Source: Oscillospiraceae bacterium (GTDB lineage: Bacteria > Bacillota > Clostridia > Oscillospirales > Ruminococcaceae). From it: 5,125 nt of DNA. A model generated the notes under the pieces. The model was not told where the DNA came from, ran no database searches, and was given only the letters and a program-made list of their open reading frames with translations. How positions within the stretch are numbered: the stretch's first letter is position 1; the number at the start of each line of letters is the position of its first letter. This document shows positions 1 through 5,125 of this stretch, piece by piece. A program made the position numbers and the translations under genes. The DNA is taken from NCBI GenBank assembly GCA_009782665.1, contig WRIP01000109.1, forward strand, positions 1 to 5,125, read 5' to 3'.

Positions 1-218
1 TTATCTTTTTCTACAACATCATGACCGAAACCAAAGGTATCTACGGAGGTAGATTCAGCGGAGCTGGCTTCAACGGATGCTGTGTTGCATTGGTTAACCC
101 TGACTATATTGAATCAATAACAAAAACTGTAACCGAACGATACCTGCTGGAATACCCGAAGTACAAGGAGATCTTTTCGATACATTTCTGTAAAACTGAT
201 AATGGTGTAGGCCGGTAA
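1..218 (+). CDS. Galactokinase-family GHMP kinase, C-terminal fragment
   Basis: This is the 3' end of a gene entering from the left edge; the frame is open from base 3 and gives 71 residues before TAA at 216-218. The motif GGRFSGAGFNGCCVALV matches the conserved C-terminal GHMP-kinase motif 3 (canonical G-x-R-x-[ST]-G-x-GF-x-GC) that lines the active site of galactokinases. The tail, with a Tyr-Leu-Leu-Glu-Tyr-Pro stretch and an ending near a DNGVG sequence, resembles clostridial galactokinase-family proteins. Galactokinase phosphorylates galactose to galactose-1-phosphate with ATP in the cytosol, the first step of the Leloir pathway. The ATG at base 21 is internal and is not the start. Substrate specificity cannot be settled because the N-terminal sugar-binding signature lies outside the window, so another sugar kinase of the same family remains possible. 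The last codons form part of a terminator hairpin. Confidence 0.85.
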   Translation, partial: IFFYNIMTETKGIYGGRFSGAGFNGCCVALVNPDYIESITKTVTERYLLEYPKYKEIFSIHFCKTDNGVGR

Positions 219-235
219 CCTACACCATCTTTTTT
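202..235 (+). terminator. Rho-independent terminator overlapping the galactokinase-family stop codon
   Basis: A perfect 10-bp stem (ATGGTGTAGG at 202-211 with CCTACACCAT at 219-228) closes a 7-base loop that contains the TAA stop (216-218), followed by C and six T (230-235). This is a classic intrinsic terminator for the + strand gene. Its left arm is coding. On the - strand the same hairpin lies about 40 bases past the DUF2142 stop, but only a poor T run follows there (TATCAGTTTTA), so it would be weak in that direction. Confidence 0.9.
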
Positions 236-266
236 CTCATATATATAATTTGGCAATATGACGCAT

Positions 267-2273
267 TCAGGTATTCACAATAAATAGGAATGCATTCAAG
301 GCTACACAAGAAGACAGAGTAAAAGCAATGGGTAGTAGTGTTCTGTCTATGTTTTGGTTGTAGCTTAATTTCTGTAGTTTCGGTATCTTTCCGCTAAATA
401 CGGAACACAGCAGTAATGGCAGTAGCGGTAGGAAATACCTGCCCTGCAGACCGTAGATAGCCAGGTAATAGGTCGGAGTCCATCCGATACATGCAAAGAC
501 AACAAGTAAAGATGTAATAACTGAAGAGAAAATACCTAGTTTCTTTGTCATGTTGTCTAAGCGATACTTTTCATTCTTTTGCGGAATCAGGGTCAGAACG
601 AGTAATAGATAGAAGCCGAGAATGAAAAACCAATCTATCTCGATACTGTAGTACCCGAGTCTACCACCTATCAATGTGTTTAGGTAGAAGGTAGTATTGG
701 AGAATATAGTGTTAAGGAGCAACCATACAGTATCCTTCAGATGACCTAACACATACCGGGCTGTATAACGTATACTGTCGGGATTGGTACTCTCGGTGAT
801 ATTTGCTGGTGCTCGAAACAGGATTCTTAGTCGAGGTAGTGACACTAAGATGAAGGCAGCTATTCCGACTATTGCCAGACATATTTTAGCTCTTTTAACA
901 TACTGCTCAGGTATCTTTTTTTTGCGAAGATAAATTCTCTCATTCGGAATCAGTAACAACATGAGTAACAGTGGAGCATATACGATTTTTGCTGGTAAAG
1001 CAAAGATTGATACTACGGCAATAACTACAAGATGTTTCAGAGTTATCTTTTTTTGTTCCAGTTTTAGATAGAAGAAATATGCGGTAAAGAACGAATACAC
1101 TGCTATGGTTAAACAATCTCGGCTGAAACTCGCAGCTAGATGCATGGACATTGGTAGAAGACCGATGATGGCAAAAAGTGCCTTCTTTATGGGTGTAAAC
1201 TTCACTGCCAGTGTAGTCAATGCAATATAGCAAGCAAGATTAAATATTCGTCCCATGACAAGAGAAAAACTAAAACCAAGTTTTAGAATTCTGGCAATGG
1301 TAATTCCTAGTGCAGCCGGATAGTACAGCAGTCTGAATCCTCCAACCTGTTCACCACTGAAGACGGTTGGTGTGTTATCTTCATTGCTGCCAAAGAATCC
1401 ATTAAATAGAGCGGTGTATGAGAAAGCAGAAGTATGATAGTTTTCCAAGACCGCGTTGTTATCGTCAGCTCTTTTGACGTTTGACTTGAATCTCCTTGAA
1501 TTTGAAAGTGCTATATACTCATCCGGGAGTTGCCCCATCCATGATGACGATAGGGTGAATGCTTCATTAATATGGAACTGTTCATCGGGAGCAGAATATG
1601 GTGGCAGTATGGTGCAGTATATTACTCCTAGCAGTATAGCGCCTACCAGATAAAGCTTATATAGAGGTATATCTCTTTTGGATAAGAGATACATCACAGC
1701 AATCGAAAGGGAAACGATTATAGCGAATATCCGATAGAAGACGATAATGAAGTTGCTGAGTCTTTCGACCTCTGCAAACAAGGCTATTGCCTGTTGCTTT
1801 TCATTGTCTCCGATGGTAATATCTCCAACCTTAATGACAACGGTATCATTGTCATTTACTATTATCTCAATCAGATACTCATCTTTTGAGAGTACTATCG
1901 GTTTGGGAAACTCAAAGATCATGGTACCTGATGTGGTTTTTGTCAGCTCTTTCTCAGATTCCACTATGAGCTTCCGGTCAGTATCATATAGGCTGAGTTT
2001 TAGAGAACCGGTATTTGTGTAAGAATTAACGATAATACCGAAGGAATATATGGTTCCCTCATGTCTAAATATCTGTGAGATACCTTCTTCTGTTATAGGT
2101 AGTTCATAGGTTATTTGGGGATTCAATAGGTATTCCGAGCGTAGCTTATCGGGAGCAGCGGCAATGGTAGCTCCCATAAAAAACTCAAAAACAGCAATCG
2201 AAAGTAGGAAAATGACAAGTGCAATAAACCACCTGCTGTGTTGCTTGATGAATTGTTTCAATCGGTTGCCCAT
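267..2273 (-). CDS. DUF2142 family polytopic membrane protein with an extracytoplasmic beta-rich insert
   Basis: This 668-residue membrane protein begins with a short basic cytosolic end and a transmembrane helix at about residues 15-38. A hydrophilic, beta-strand-rich region at about 45-165 follows, probably outside the membrane, and then roughly ten more hydrophobic segments. Motifs that identify DUF2142 (Pfam PF09913) are visible: PPYSAPDEQFH at 224-234, LPMSMHLAASFSRD near 373-386, LPAKIVYAPLLLMLLLIP at 426-443 and GLQGRYFLPLLPL at 608-620. The acidic Asp-Glu pair in the first large loop recalls the catalytic acidic motif of GT-C glycosyltransferases, so a role in transferring lipid-linked sugars to cell-surface polymers is plausible, but this is inference; the family has no firm function that I can cite. 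The start is supported by a GAGG box five bases upstream of ATG 2273. It lies 38 bp after the flavoprotein gene in the same direction, suggesting one transcript. Confidence 0.88.
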   Translation of the reverse strand: MGNRLKQFIKQHSRWFIALVIFLLSIAVFEFFMGATIAAAPDKLRSEYLLNPQITYELPITEEGISQIFRHEGTIYSFGIIVNSYTNTGSLKLSLYDTDRKLIVESEKELTKTTSGTMIFEFPKPIVLSKDEYLIEIIVNDNDTVVIKVGDITIGDNEKQQAIALFAEVERLSNFIIVFYRIFAIIVSLSIAVMYLLSKRDIPLYKLYLVGAILLGVIYCTILPPYSAPDEQFHINEAFTLSSSWMGQLPDEYIALSNSRRFKSNVKRADDNNAVLENYHTSAFSYTALFNGFFGSNEDNTPTVFSGEQVGGFRLLYYPAALGITIARILKLGFSFSLVMGRIFNLACYIALTTLAVKFTPIKKALFAIIGLLPMSMHLAASFSRDCLTIAVYSFFTAYFFYLKLEQKKITLKHLVVIAVVSIFALPAKIVYAPLLLMLLLIPNERIYLRKKKIPEQYVKRAKICLAIVGIAAFILVSLPRLRILFRAPANITESTNPDSIRYTARYVLGHLKDTVWLLLNTIFSNTTFYLNTLIGGRLGYYSIEIDWFFILGFYLLLVLTLIPQKNEKYRLDNMTKKLGIFSSVITSLLVVFACIGWTPTYYLAIYGLQGRYFLPLLPLLLCSVFSGKIPKLQKLSYNQNIDRTLLPIAFTLSSCVALNAFLFIVNT

Positions 2274-2311
2274 CTATACCTCAATATACCCTTTAGGGAA
2301 GTATGGTTTAA

Positions 2312-2962
2312 CTAATAATCTACCCTCGCTACACTCGCTGCGAGTTGTTTTCCCATCATATATGCGGCTTCACAGTCTTTAGGGAACTGTTCTTCATTAC
2401 GCTTTGTAATCATATCCACATCAAACATAGTTGCAGCATATTTTGAGTAGTCTTCAAACTGTTTGGTATGGTATGCTATGACATGTTTTGACTCACCAAT
2501 AATTCTGTCGGTCATTGATACAATTTGATTGAACAGATCGGTATATGTATCACCCGGTGCATTCATGGTGAATACCCAACCCACCTTCGTTCGTTTGGGA
2601 TAGACCGGTACTCGGTTTTTGTTATAGGTAATACCTGGGAACAGATATCGCTCAAGAAATGCACGAGTCTGTCCGGTTATATCGCCAAAATAGATTGGAG
2701 AACCGATGAAAATCAGGTCAGCACCGATAGCCTTTTCAAGTACTGGTGAAAGCTCATCAACCTGTGCACAACGAGCAAACATCGCTTCATCCAGCAGTTT
2801 ACAGCAATGACAACCAGTACAACCCTTGTAGTCTAGGTCATACAGGTTAATTATCTCTCCGACAGCACCGTCCACACTCATGGCACCATCATATGCATGC
2901 TGTAGCATGGTCATAGTATTTCGATTCTTGTTTGCGGCTCCGCAAATTGCTAGTATCTTCAT
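2312..2962 (-). CDS. Flavodoxin-family protein (NADPH-dependent FMN reductase / iron-sulfur flavoprotein-like)
   Basis: A 216-residue cytosolic protein with a flavodoxin-like fold. The N-terminal strand KILAICGAANKNRNT runs into a loop that should bind the FMN phosphate. GSPIYFGDITGQ (about residues 87-98) and the following RAFLERYLFP match the second FMN-contacting loop and helix of this family. Between them sits a cysteine cluster, GCTGCHCC (about 47-54), with one more Cys at about 65: C-x2-C-x2-C-x10-C plus an extra Cys. Archaeal and clostridial iron-sulfur flavoproteins use a more compact four-cysteine motif to hold a 4Fe-4S cluster, so a cluster here is possible but unproven. Members usually move electrons from NAD(P)H or ferredoxin to acceptors; the substrate here is unknown. 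I chose ATG 2962 over ATG 2968 because AGGAG lies six bases before 2962 but directly abuts 2968. The DUF2142 gene follows it after 38 bp. Confidence 0.88.
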   Translation of the reverse strand: MKILAICGAANKNRNTMTMLQHAYDGAMSVDGAVGEIINLYDLDYKGCTGCHCCKLLDEAMFARCAQVDELSPVLEKAIGADLIFIGSPIYFGDITGQTRAFLERYLFPGITYNKNRVPVYPKRTKVGWVFTMNAPGDTYTDLFNQIVSMTDRIIGESKHVIAYHTKQFEDYSKYAATMFDVDMITKRNEEQFPKDCEAAYMMGKQLAASVARVDY

Positions 2963-2968
2963 GTTCAT

Positions 2969-2973
2969 CTCCT
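2969..2973 (-). promoter_or_regulatory. Ribosome binding site deciding the flavoprotein start
   Basis: On the - strand AGGAG is followed directly by ATGAACATG. Spacing is zero to the first ATG (2968) and six bases to the second (2962). Only the second is in the normal window for initiation, so the protein most likely begins MKILAICG rather than MNMKILAICG. Confidence 0.7.
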
Positions 2974-2996
2974 ACTCATTATAAATATCTATCGTA

Positions 2997-3046
2997 TGGG
3001 GGTTTCGCCCCAAGGTGTTACGGTTTCTGGTCATATATACCAGGGA
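2997..3046. other. Two small hairpins in the divergent intergenic region
   Basis: The 146-152 bases between the diverging flavoprotein and cyclophilin genes must hold both promoters and 5' leaders. Two inverted repeats are visible: GGGG-TTTCG-CCCC at 2999-3011, and CTGGT-CATATAT-ACCAG at 3027-3043, the latter extendable by two G-U pairs and one A-U pair. The second is nearly symmetrical through its AT-rich center and could be an operator for a dimeric regulator. Neither is followed by a T run in either direction, so they are not ordinary terminators. No known riboswitch was recognised here. The assignment is descriptive only. Confidence 0.45.
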
Positions 3047-3047
3047 C

Positions 3048-3076
3048 TAGCAATTCAGTTCATTTTGTTCTATGAT
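3048..3076 (+). promoter_or_regulatory. Possible sigma-A promoter of the cyclophilin gene
   Basis: TATGAT at 3071-3076 matches the -10 consensus at five of six positions and lies 38 bases before the ATG at 3115, leaving a normal leader length. The -35 partner at 17-base spacing (TAGCAA, 3048-3053) matches only three of six positions, so the call is tentative. Confidence 0.3.
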
Positions 3077-3114
3077 ATATCTATCAACCCTTTGCAATAT
3101 CTGGGAGGAGAGTT

Positions 3115-3819
3115 ATGAGAAAAGTAATCGCTATTCTGTTCATAACACTGATGATAATAACCTTTATGGTCGGATGTAAGAAGTCAGACTCAGAGCTTGA
3201 GATTCACACAAGTCCCGAGCTACAGCTACGCTTGCCAGCGGTTGGCGATACCATCGTGGTGTTTGACACATCTATGGGGGTGTTCAAAGCCGTCCTTTAT
3301 CCTCAGTATACTCCCAAATCCGTCGACAACTTTGTAACACTTGCTAAGAATGGATACTATAACGAAAGTACCTTTCATCGTGTAATCACCGAATTTATCA
3401 TCCAAGGTGGGGATCCCACATACACCGGCAGTGGTGGTGACAGCAAATGGATGCTTCCGTTTGAGGATGAATTCACCGATGACCTGCACCACTATCGTGG
3501 CGCATTGTGTATGGTGAATACCGGTAAGAACACCAACAAGAGTCAGTTCTTTATCGTAACCGGTGGTGAGATTAACGAAGAGTTAATCAACAAAATGAAG
3601 AGTGCGGGATACTCTGGAAGCGTCATCGATGCATATCGAGAGGTGGGTGGCAGACCTACCCTCGACTATAACTATACCATATTCGGTCAGGTTTATGATG
3701 GTTTGGATATAATCGATGCGATAAATGCCGTTCAAACTAACGATGACAATCGTCCAAAAGAAGATATTGTAATCAACAGTATTGTTGTAGATGTCTATCG
3801 CAATCCGATAGCCGAATAA
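3115..3819 (+). CDS. Lipoprotein peptidyl-prolyl cis-trans isomerase, cyclophilin type
   Basis: A 234-residue protein with a lipoprotein signal peptide: basic MRK, a hydrophobic stretch to residue 19 and a lipobox ending MVGC, so Cys21 should be lipidated and the protein held on the outer face of the membrane. The cyclophilin domain spans about 45-230. FHRV (87-90, with the catalytic Arg89), IQGGD (96-100), the NTGKNTNKSQFFI segment (135-147) and FGQV (180-183) match the family signature. An extra helix-rich stretch at about 151-170 is common in bacterial cyclophilins. The positions aligned with Trp121 and His126 of human cyclophilin A appear to be Thr172 and Tyr177, which suggests weak cyclosporin binding but need not stop isomerase activity. 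The likely role is folding of secreted proteins, parallel to PrsA. A strong GGGAGGAG ribosome binding site precedes ATG 3115. It appears monocistronic and ends at its own terminator. Confidence 0.93.
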   Translation: MRKVIAILFITLMIITFMVGCKKSDSELEIHTSPELQLRLPAVGDTIVVFDTSMGVFKAVLYPQYTPKSVDNFVTLAKNGYYNESTFHRVITEFIIQGGDPTYTGSGGDSKWMLPFEDEFTDDLHHYRGALCMVNTGKNTNKSQFFIVTGGEINEELINKMKSAGYSGSVIDAYREVGGRPTLDYNYTIFGQVYDGLDIIDAINAVQTNDDNRPKEDIVINSIVVDVYRNPIAE

Positions 3820-3840
3820 CGAAGCATATTGAAACAATAA

Positions 3841-3867
3841 GGTCTCCTGCGATGCAGGAGGCTTTTT
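3841..3867 (+). terminator. Rho-independent terminator between convergent cyclophilin and thioredoxin genes
   Basis: The stem CTCCTGC (3844-3850) pairs with GCAGGAG (3854-3860) around the loop GAT, and extends outward by G-U, G-C and G-U pairs, before five T (3863-3867). It lies 21 bases after the cyclophilin stop. Read on the - strand, the hairpin starts just after the thioredoxin TAG, has an A run before it and is followed by TTATTGTTT, so it probably ends both transcripts. Confidence 0.88.
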
Positions 3868-4179
3868 CTATTGAAGCAACTGTAGGATCTCAGCCTTCTG
3901 ATGCACTCCTACCAGTGTTTTTACAACTTCTCCATTTTTGAACAACAAGAGTGTAGGAATGGCTTGTATCGCATATTTAATAGCTAAGGCATTGTTTTCA
4001 TCCACGTTGACCTTTACGACCTTAACCTTACCTGCCATCTCCAACGCAACAGCGTCAAGAATAGGAGCGACTATACTACAAGGTCCGCACCAGGCTGCCC
4101 AGAAATCTACTAAAACCGGTACCGGACTGTCAAGTACCTCCTGTTGAAAGTTAGCTTCCGAAGCATTAATTTCTTTCAA
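3868..4179 (-). CDS. trxA: Thioredoxin
   Basis: A 103-residue single-domain thioredoxin, close to the family's usual 105. Counting from the chosen start it shows the buried Asp25, the active site WCGPC (30-34, redox cysteines 31 and 34), the cis-proline in AIPT (Pro75) and the conserved KNG and VG turn near the C-terminus. It reduces protein disulfides in the cytosol and is normally recharged by thioredoxin reductase, which is not in this window. No ATG is available: an in-frame TGA lies just upstream, leaving TTG at 4188 or TTG at 4179. The AAAGGA box is one base from 4188 but ten from 4179, and starting at 4179 gives MKEINASEANF, which fits the family N-terminus, so I prefer 4179. The gene follows rlmH after 40 bp, likely as the last gene of the walJ-rlmH operon. 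Confidence 0.95.
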   Translation of the reverse strand: MKEINASEANFQQEVLDSPVPVLVDFWAAWCGPCSIVAPILDAVALEMAGKVKVVKVNVDENNALAIKYAIQAIPTLLLFKNGEVVKTLVGVHQKAEILQLLQ

Positions 4180-4189
4180 TATTTTCAAT

Positions 4190-4195
4190 TCCTTT
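4190..4195 (-). promoter_or_regulatory. Ribosome binding site deciding a TTG start for thioredoxin
   Basis: AAAGGA on the - strand lies ten bases before TTG 4179 and one base before TTG 4188. Because the box pairs with the 5' part of the AAGGAGGU consensus, the ten-base gap equals a normal aligned spacing, whereas the one-base gap cannot work. This supports a 103-residue protein. Confidence 0.6.
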
Positions 4196-4219
4196 CACTA
4201 TGGTCAATATATTCTATCT

Positions 4220-4699
4220 TTACTTATGATAGGTTATCCCGTTATTTATTGTCGCTGCCCTATATATCTGTTCTAGTAATATAACTCTCATGAGCTGGTG
4301 CGGGAAGGTCAAATCGGAAAAAGAGATGAGTCGATTTGCTCTTTGTTTGACTGTTTCACTAAGCCCATTGGATCCCCCGATTACAAAGATACACCCGGGA
4401 ACCGTGAGAGCTGAGTCTGATAGCAGTTTAGCGAAAGATTCTGAAGAGACTGCAGTCCCTTCGATTGCCAGTGCAAACACCGGTAGTTTCTGCTTTTCTA
4501 GATACTTCAATATACTCTGACCTTCGGTCGTAATGGTTCGCAGTATATCACCTTCATGAGTTCCTTTTTCTTTTTCCTCAGGTAACTCAACTATCTTAAG
4601 GTCATAATATGGAGAGATTCTCCTAAGGTACTCACCTTCGCCGGACTTTAGAAATTCCTTATATAATCTACCAATTGCGACAACCTCGATTTTAAACAT
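4220..4699 (-). CDS. rlmH: 23S rRNA (pseudouridine1915-N3)-methyltransferase RlmH
   Basis: A 159-residue SPOUT-class methyltransferase of full family length. It uses S-adenosylmethionine to methylate pseudouridine 1915 in helix 69 of 23S rRNA, acting on assembled ribosomes. The C-terminal half carries the family signatures: IFVIGGSNGLSE (104-115) in the knot that binds the cofactor, TFPHQLMRVILLEQIYRA (131-148) and the terminal YHK. The frame extends upstream to a TTG at 4717, but ATG 4699 is preferred because it gives the MFKIEVVAIG start typical of RlmH and has GGAG ten bases upstream. The upstream walJ stop is only four bases away, so the two are probably translationally coupled. This is the gene called orfX in staphylococci, where its 3' end is the SCCmec insertion site; no such element is present here. 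Confidence 0.97.
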   Translation of the reverse strand: MFKIEVVAIGRLYKEFLKSGEGEYLRRISPYYDLKIVELPEEKEKGTHEGDILRTITTEGQSILKYLEKQKLPVFALAIEGTAVSSESFAKLLSDSALTVPGCIFVIGGSNGLSETVKQRANRLISFSDLTFPHQLMRVILLEQIYRAATINNGITYHK

Positions 4700-4703
4700 T
4701 CTA

Positions 4704-5125
4704 CTAAATCTCCACAACTATACTCGGTTCATTCCGGGGAGCTACATGTACCATACAGTCAGTAAAGCTGTGATCCTCAAGTTTTGATAGTATTTCAGTC
4801 TGTGCTAAAGATTCATCGTTGTTCTCCTTCGATAAATGCATTAACATAAACTCGGTGGTTCCCGACTCTGCTAGACTTACTATCATTTGGGCACAATCCT
4901 TGTTGGACAGATGTCCAACCCTTGAAGCTATCCTCTGCTTCAGGTACTGAGGGTAGGAACCATCCATCAACATATTGTGGTCGTAGTTGGCTTCAATACC
5001 CACAAAATGACAACCTGAGAGTGTCTTGATGAGATTATCGTCGATACGTCCTAAATCAGTTGCTATAGCTATAGATTTCCCACTGCTGAAGTAGAACCGA
5101 TAACCGAAACAGTCGGAGCTGTCAT
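4704..5125 (-). CDS. walJ: WalJ/YycJ-type MBL-fold metallohydrolase, C-terminal part
   Basis: The gene runs in from the right edge: the frame is open from 5123 to TAG at 4704-4706 and gives 139 residues, about half of the usual 260 or so. In fragment numbering, GYRF then KSIAIATDLG (16-25) carries the Asp23 expected to bridge the metals. GIEANYDHNML (42-52), the YP and LKQRI segments, and GHLSN (70-74, His71) are characteristic of YycJ/WalJ. The upstream His-x-His-x-Asp-His metal motif is outside the window. WalJ proteins are metallo-beta-lactamase-fold hydrolases, often encoded with the WalRK two-component system that controls wall metabolism; a nuclease or phosphodiesterase activity has been suggested for the family. 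A GTG at 5003 would start a short frame, but it is an internal valine codon. The gene ends with two consecutive in-frame TAG codons four bases or fewer before rlmH. Confidence 0.93.
   Translation of the reverse strand, partial: DSSDCFGYRFYFSSGKSIAIATDLGRIDDNLIKTLSGCHFVGIEANYDHNMLMDGSYPQYLKQRIASRVGHLSNKDCAQMIVSLAESGTTEFMLMHLSKENNDESLAQTEILSKLEDHSFTDCMVHVAPRNEPSIVVEI
4710..4713 (-). promoter_or_regulatory. Ribosome binding site of rlmH inside the end of walJ
   Basis: GGAG on the - strand lies ten bases before ATG 4699, within the last codons of walJ. It favors the 159-residue RlmH start over TTG 4717, which lies upstream of the box itself. The arrangement fits translational coupling: ribosomes ending on walJ at 4704 can restart on rlmH. 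Confidence 0.6.

Noticed and set aside
940..1233. A 97-codon - strand open frame inside the DUF2142 gene
   Set aside because: It lies wholly within the recognised DUF2142 gene in another frame, has no family motif, and is rich in His, Cys and Ser as expected from out-of-frame reading.
1456..2022. Two + strand open frames of 65 and 91 codons opposite the DUF2142 gene
   Set aside because: They are antisense shadows; the serine-rich composition is the typical product of reading the complementary strand, and no convincing ribosome binding site was seen.
2286..2299. Small inverted repeat CCCT-AAAGGG between the flavoprotein and DUF2142 genes
   Set aside because: Only about four pairs with almost no loop and no T run follow, so it is not a credible terminator and does not argue against co-transcription.
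3226..3837. Two - strand open frames of 84-88 codons opposite the cyclophilin gene
   Set aside because: The + strand frame has clear cyclophilin motifs, a lipobox, a strong ribosome binding site and a terminator; the antisense frames have none of these.
4195..4219. TTGACC-like -35 element between rlmH and thioredoxin on the - strand
   Set aside because: A matching -10 at normal spacing would fall at or beyond the thioredoxin start, leaving no room for the ribosome binding site; read-through from rlmH is simpler.
4220..4699. Possibility of an SCC-type mobile island next to rlmH
   Set aside because: The downstream sequence is thioredoxin and a terminator, with no recombinase, no repeated rlmH end and no obvious change in composition.

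Overview
The window looks like ordinary chromosomal DNA from a low-to-moderate GC Gram-positive bacterium, most likely a member of the Clostridia (Bacillota). The reasons are the walJ (yycJ)-rlmH gene pair, which is typical of Bacillota; strong GGAGG-type ribosome binding sites; TTG as an apparent start codon; compact U-tailed terminators; and protein sequences of clostridial flavor (galactokinase-family C-terminus, cysteine-containing flavodoxin-like protein, lipoprotein cyclophilin). The species cannot be named from the sequence alone.

Layout. Left edge, + strand: the last 71 codons of a galactokinase-type GHMP kinase, whose stop codon sits in the loop of its own rho-independent terminator. 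It converges on a - strand pair that reads, in transcription order, a cysteine-rich flavodoxin-family protein (2962-2312) and then a 668-residue DUF2142 polytopic membrane protein (2273-267), separated by 38 bp and probably co-transcribed. A 146-152 bp divergent intergenic region with two small hairpins separates this pair from a + strand lipoprotein peptidyl-prolyl isomerase of the cyclophilin type (3115-3819). That gene ends at a terminator that may work in both directions, shared with a converging - strand operon. In transcription order that operon is walJ (cut by the right edge), rlmH and a thioredoxin gene.

How the genes relate. The right-hand operon is housekeeping: a metallo-beta-lactamase-fold hydrolase linked to the WalRK cell-wall regulon, a 23S rRNA methyltransferase and a thiol-disulfide reductant. 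The cyclophilin lipoprotein probably assists folding outside the membrane. The flavoprotein/DUF2142 pair is the least understood part: a predicted cytosolic electron-transfer protein next to a GT-C-like membrane protein with an extracytoplasmic beta-rich insert.

I see no CRISPR array, insertion sequence, tRNA, rRNA or phage gene, and no convincing new defense or mobile system. Sequence-based start choices differ from the longest reading frame for three genes (flavoprotein, thioredoxin, rlmH), and the walJ reading frame continues through the right edge.
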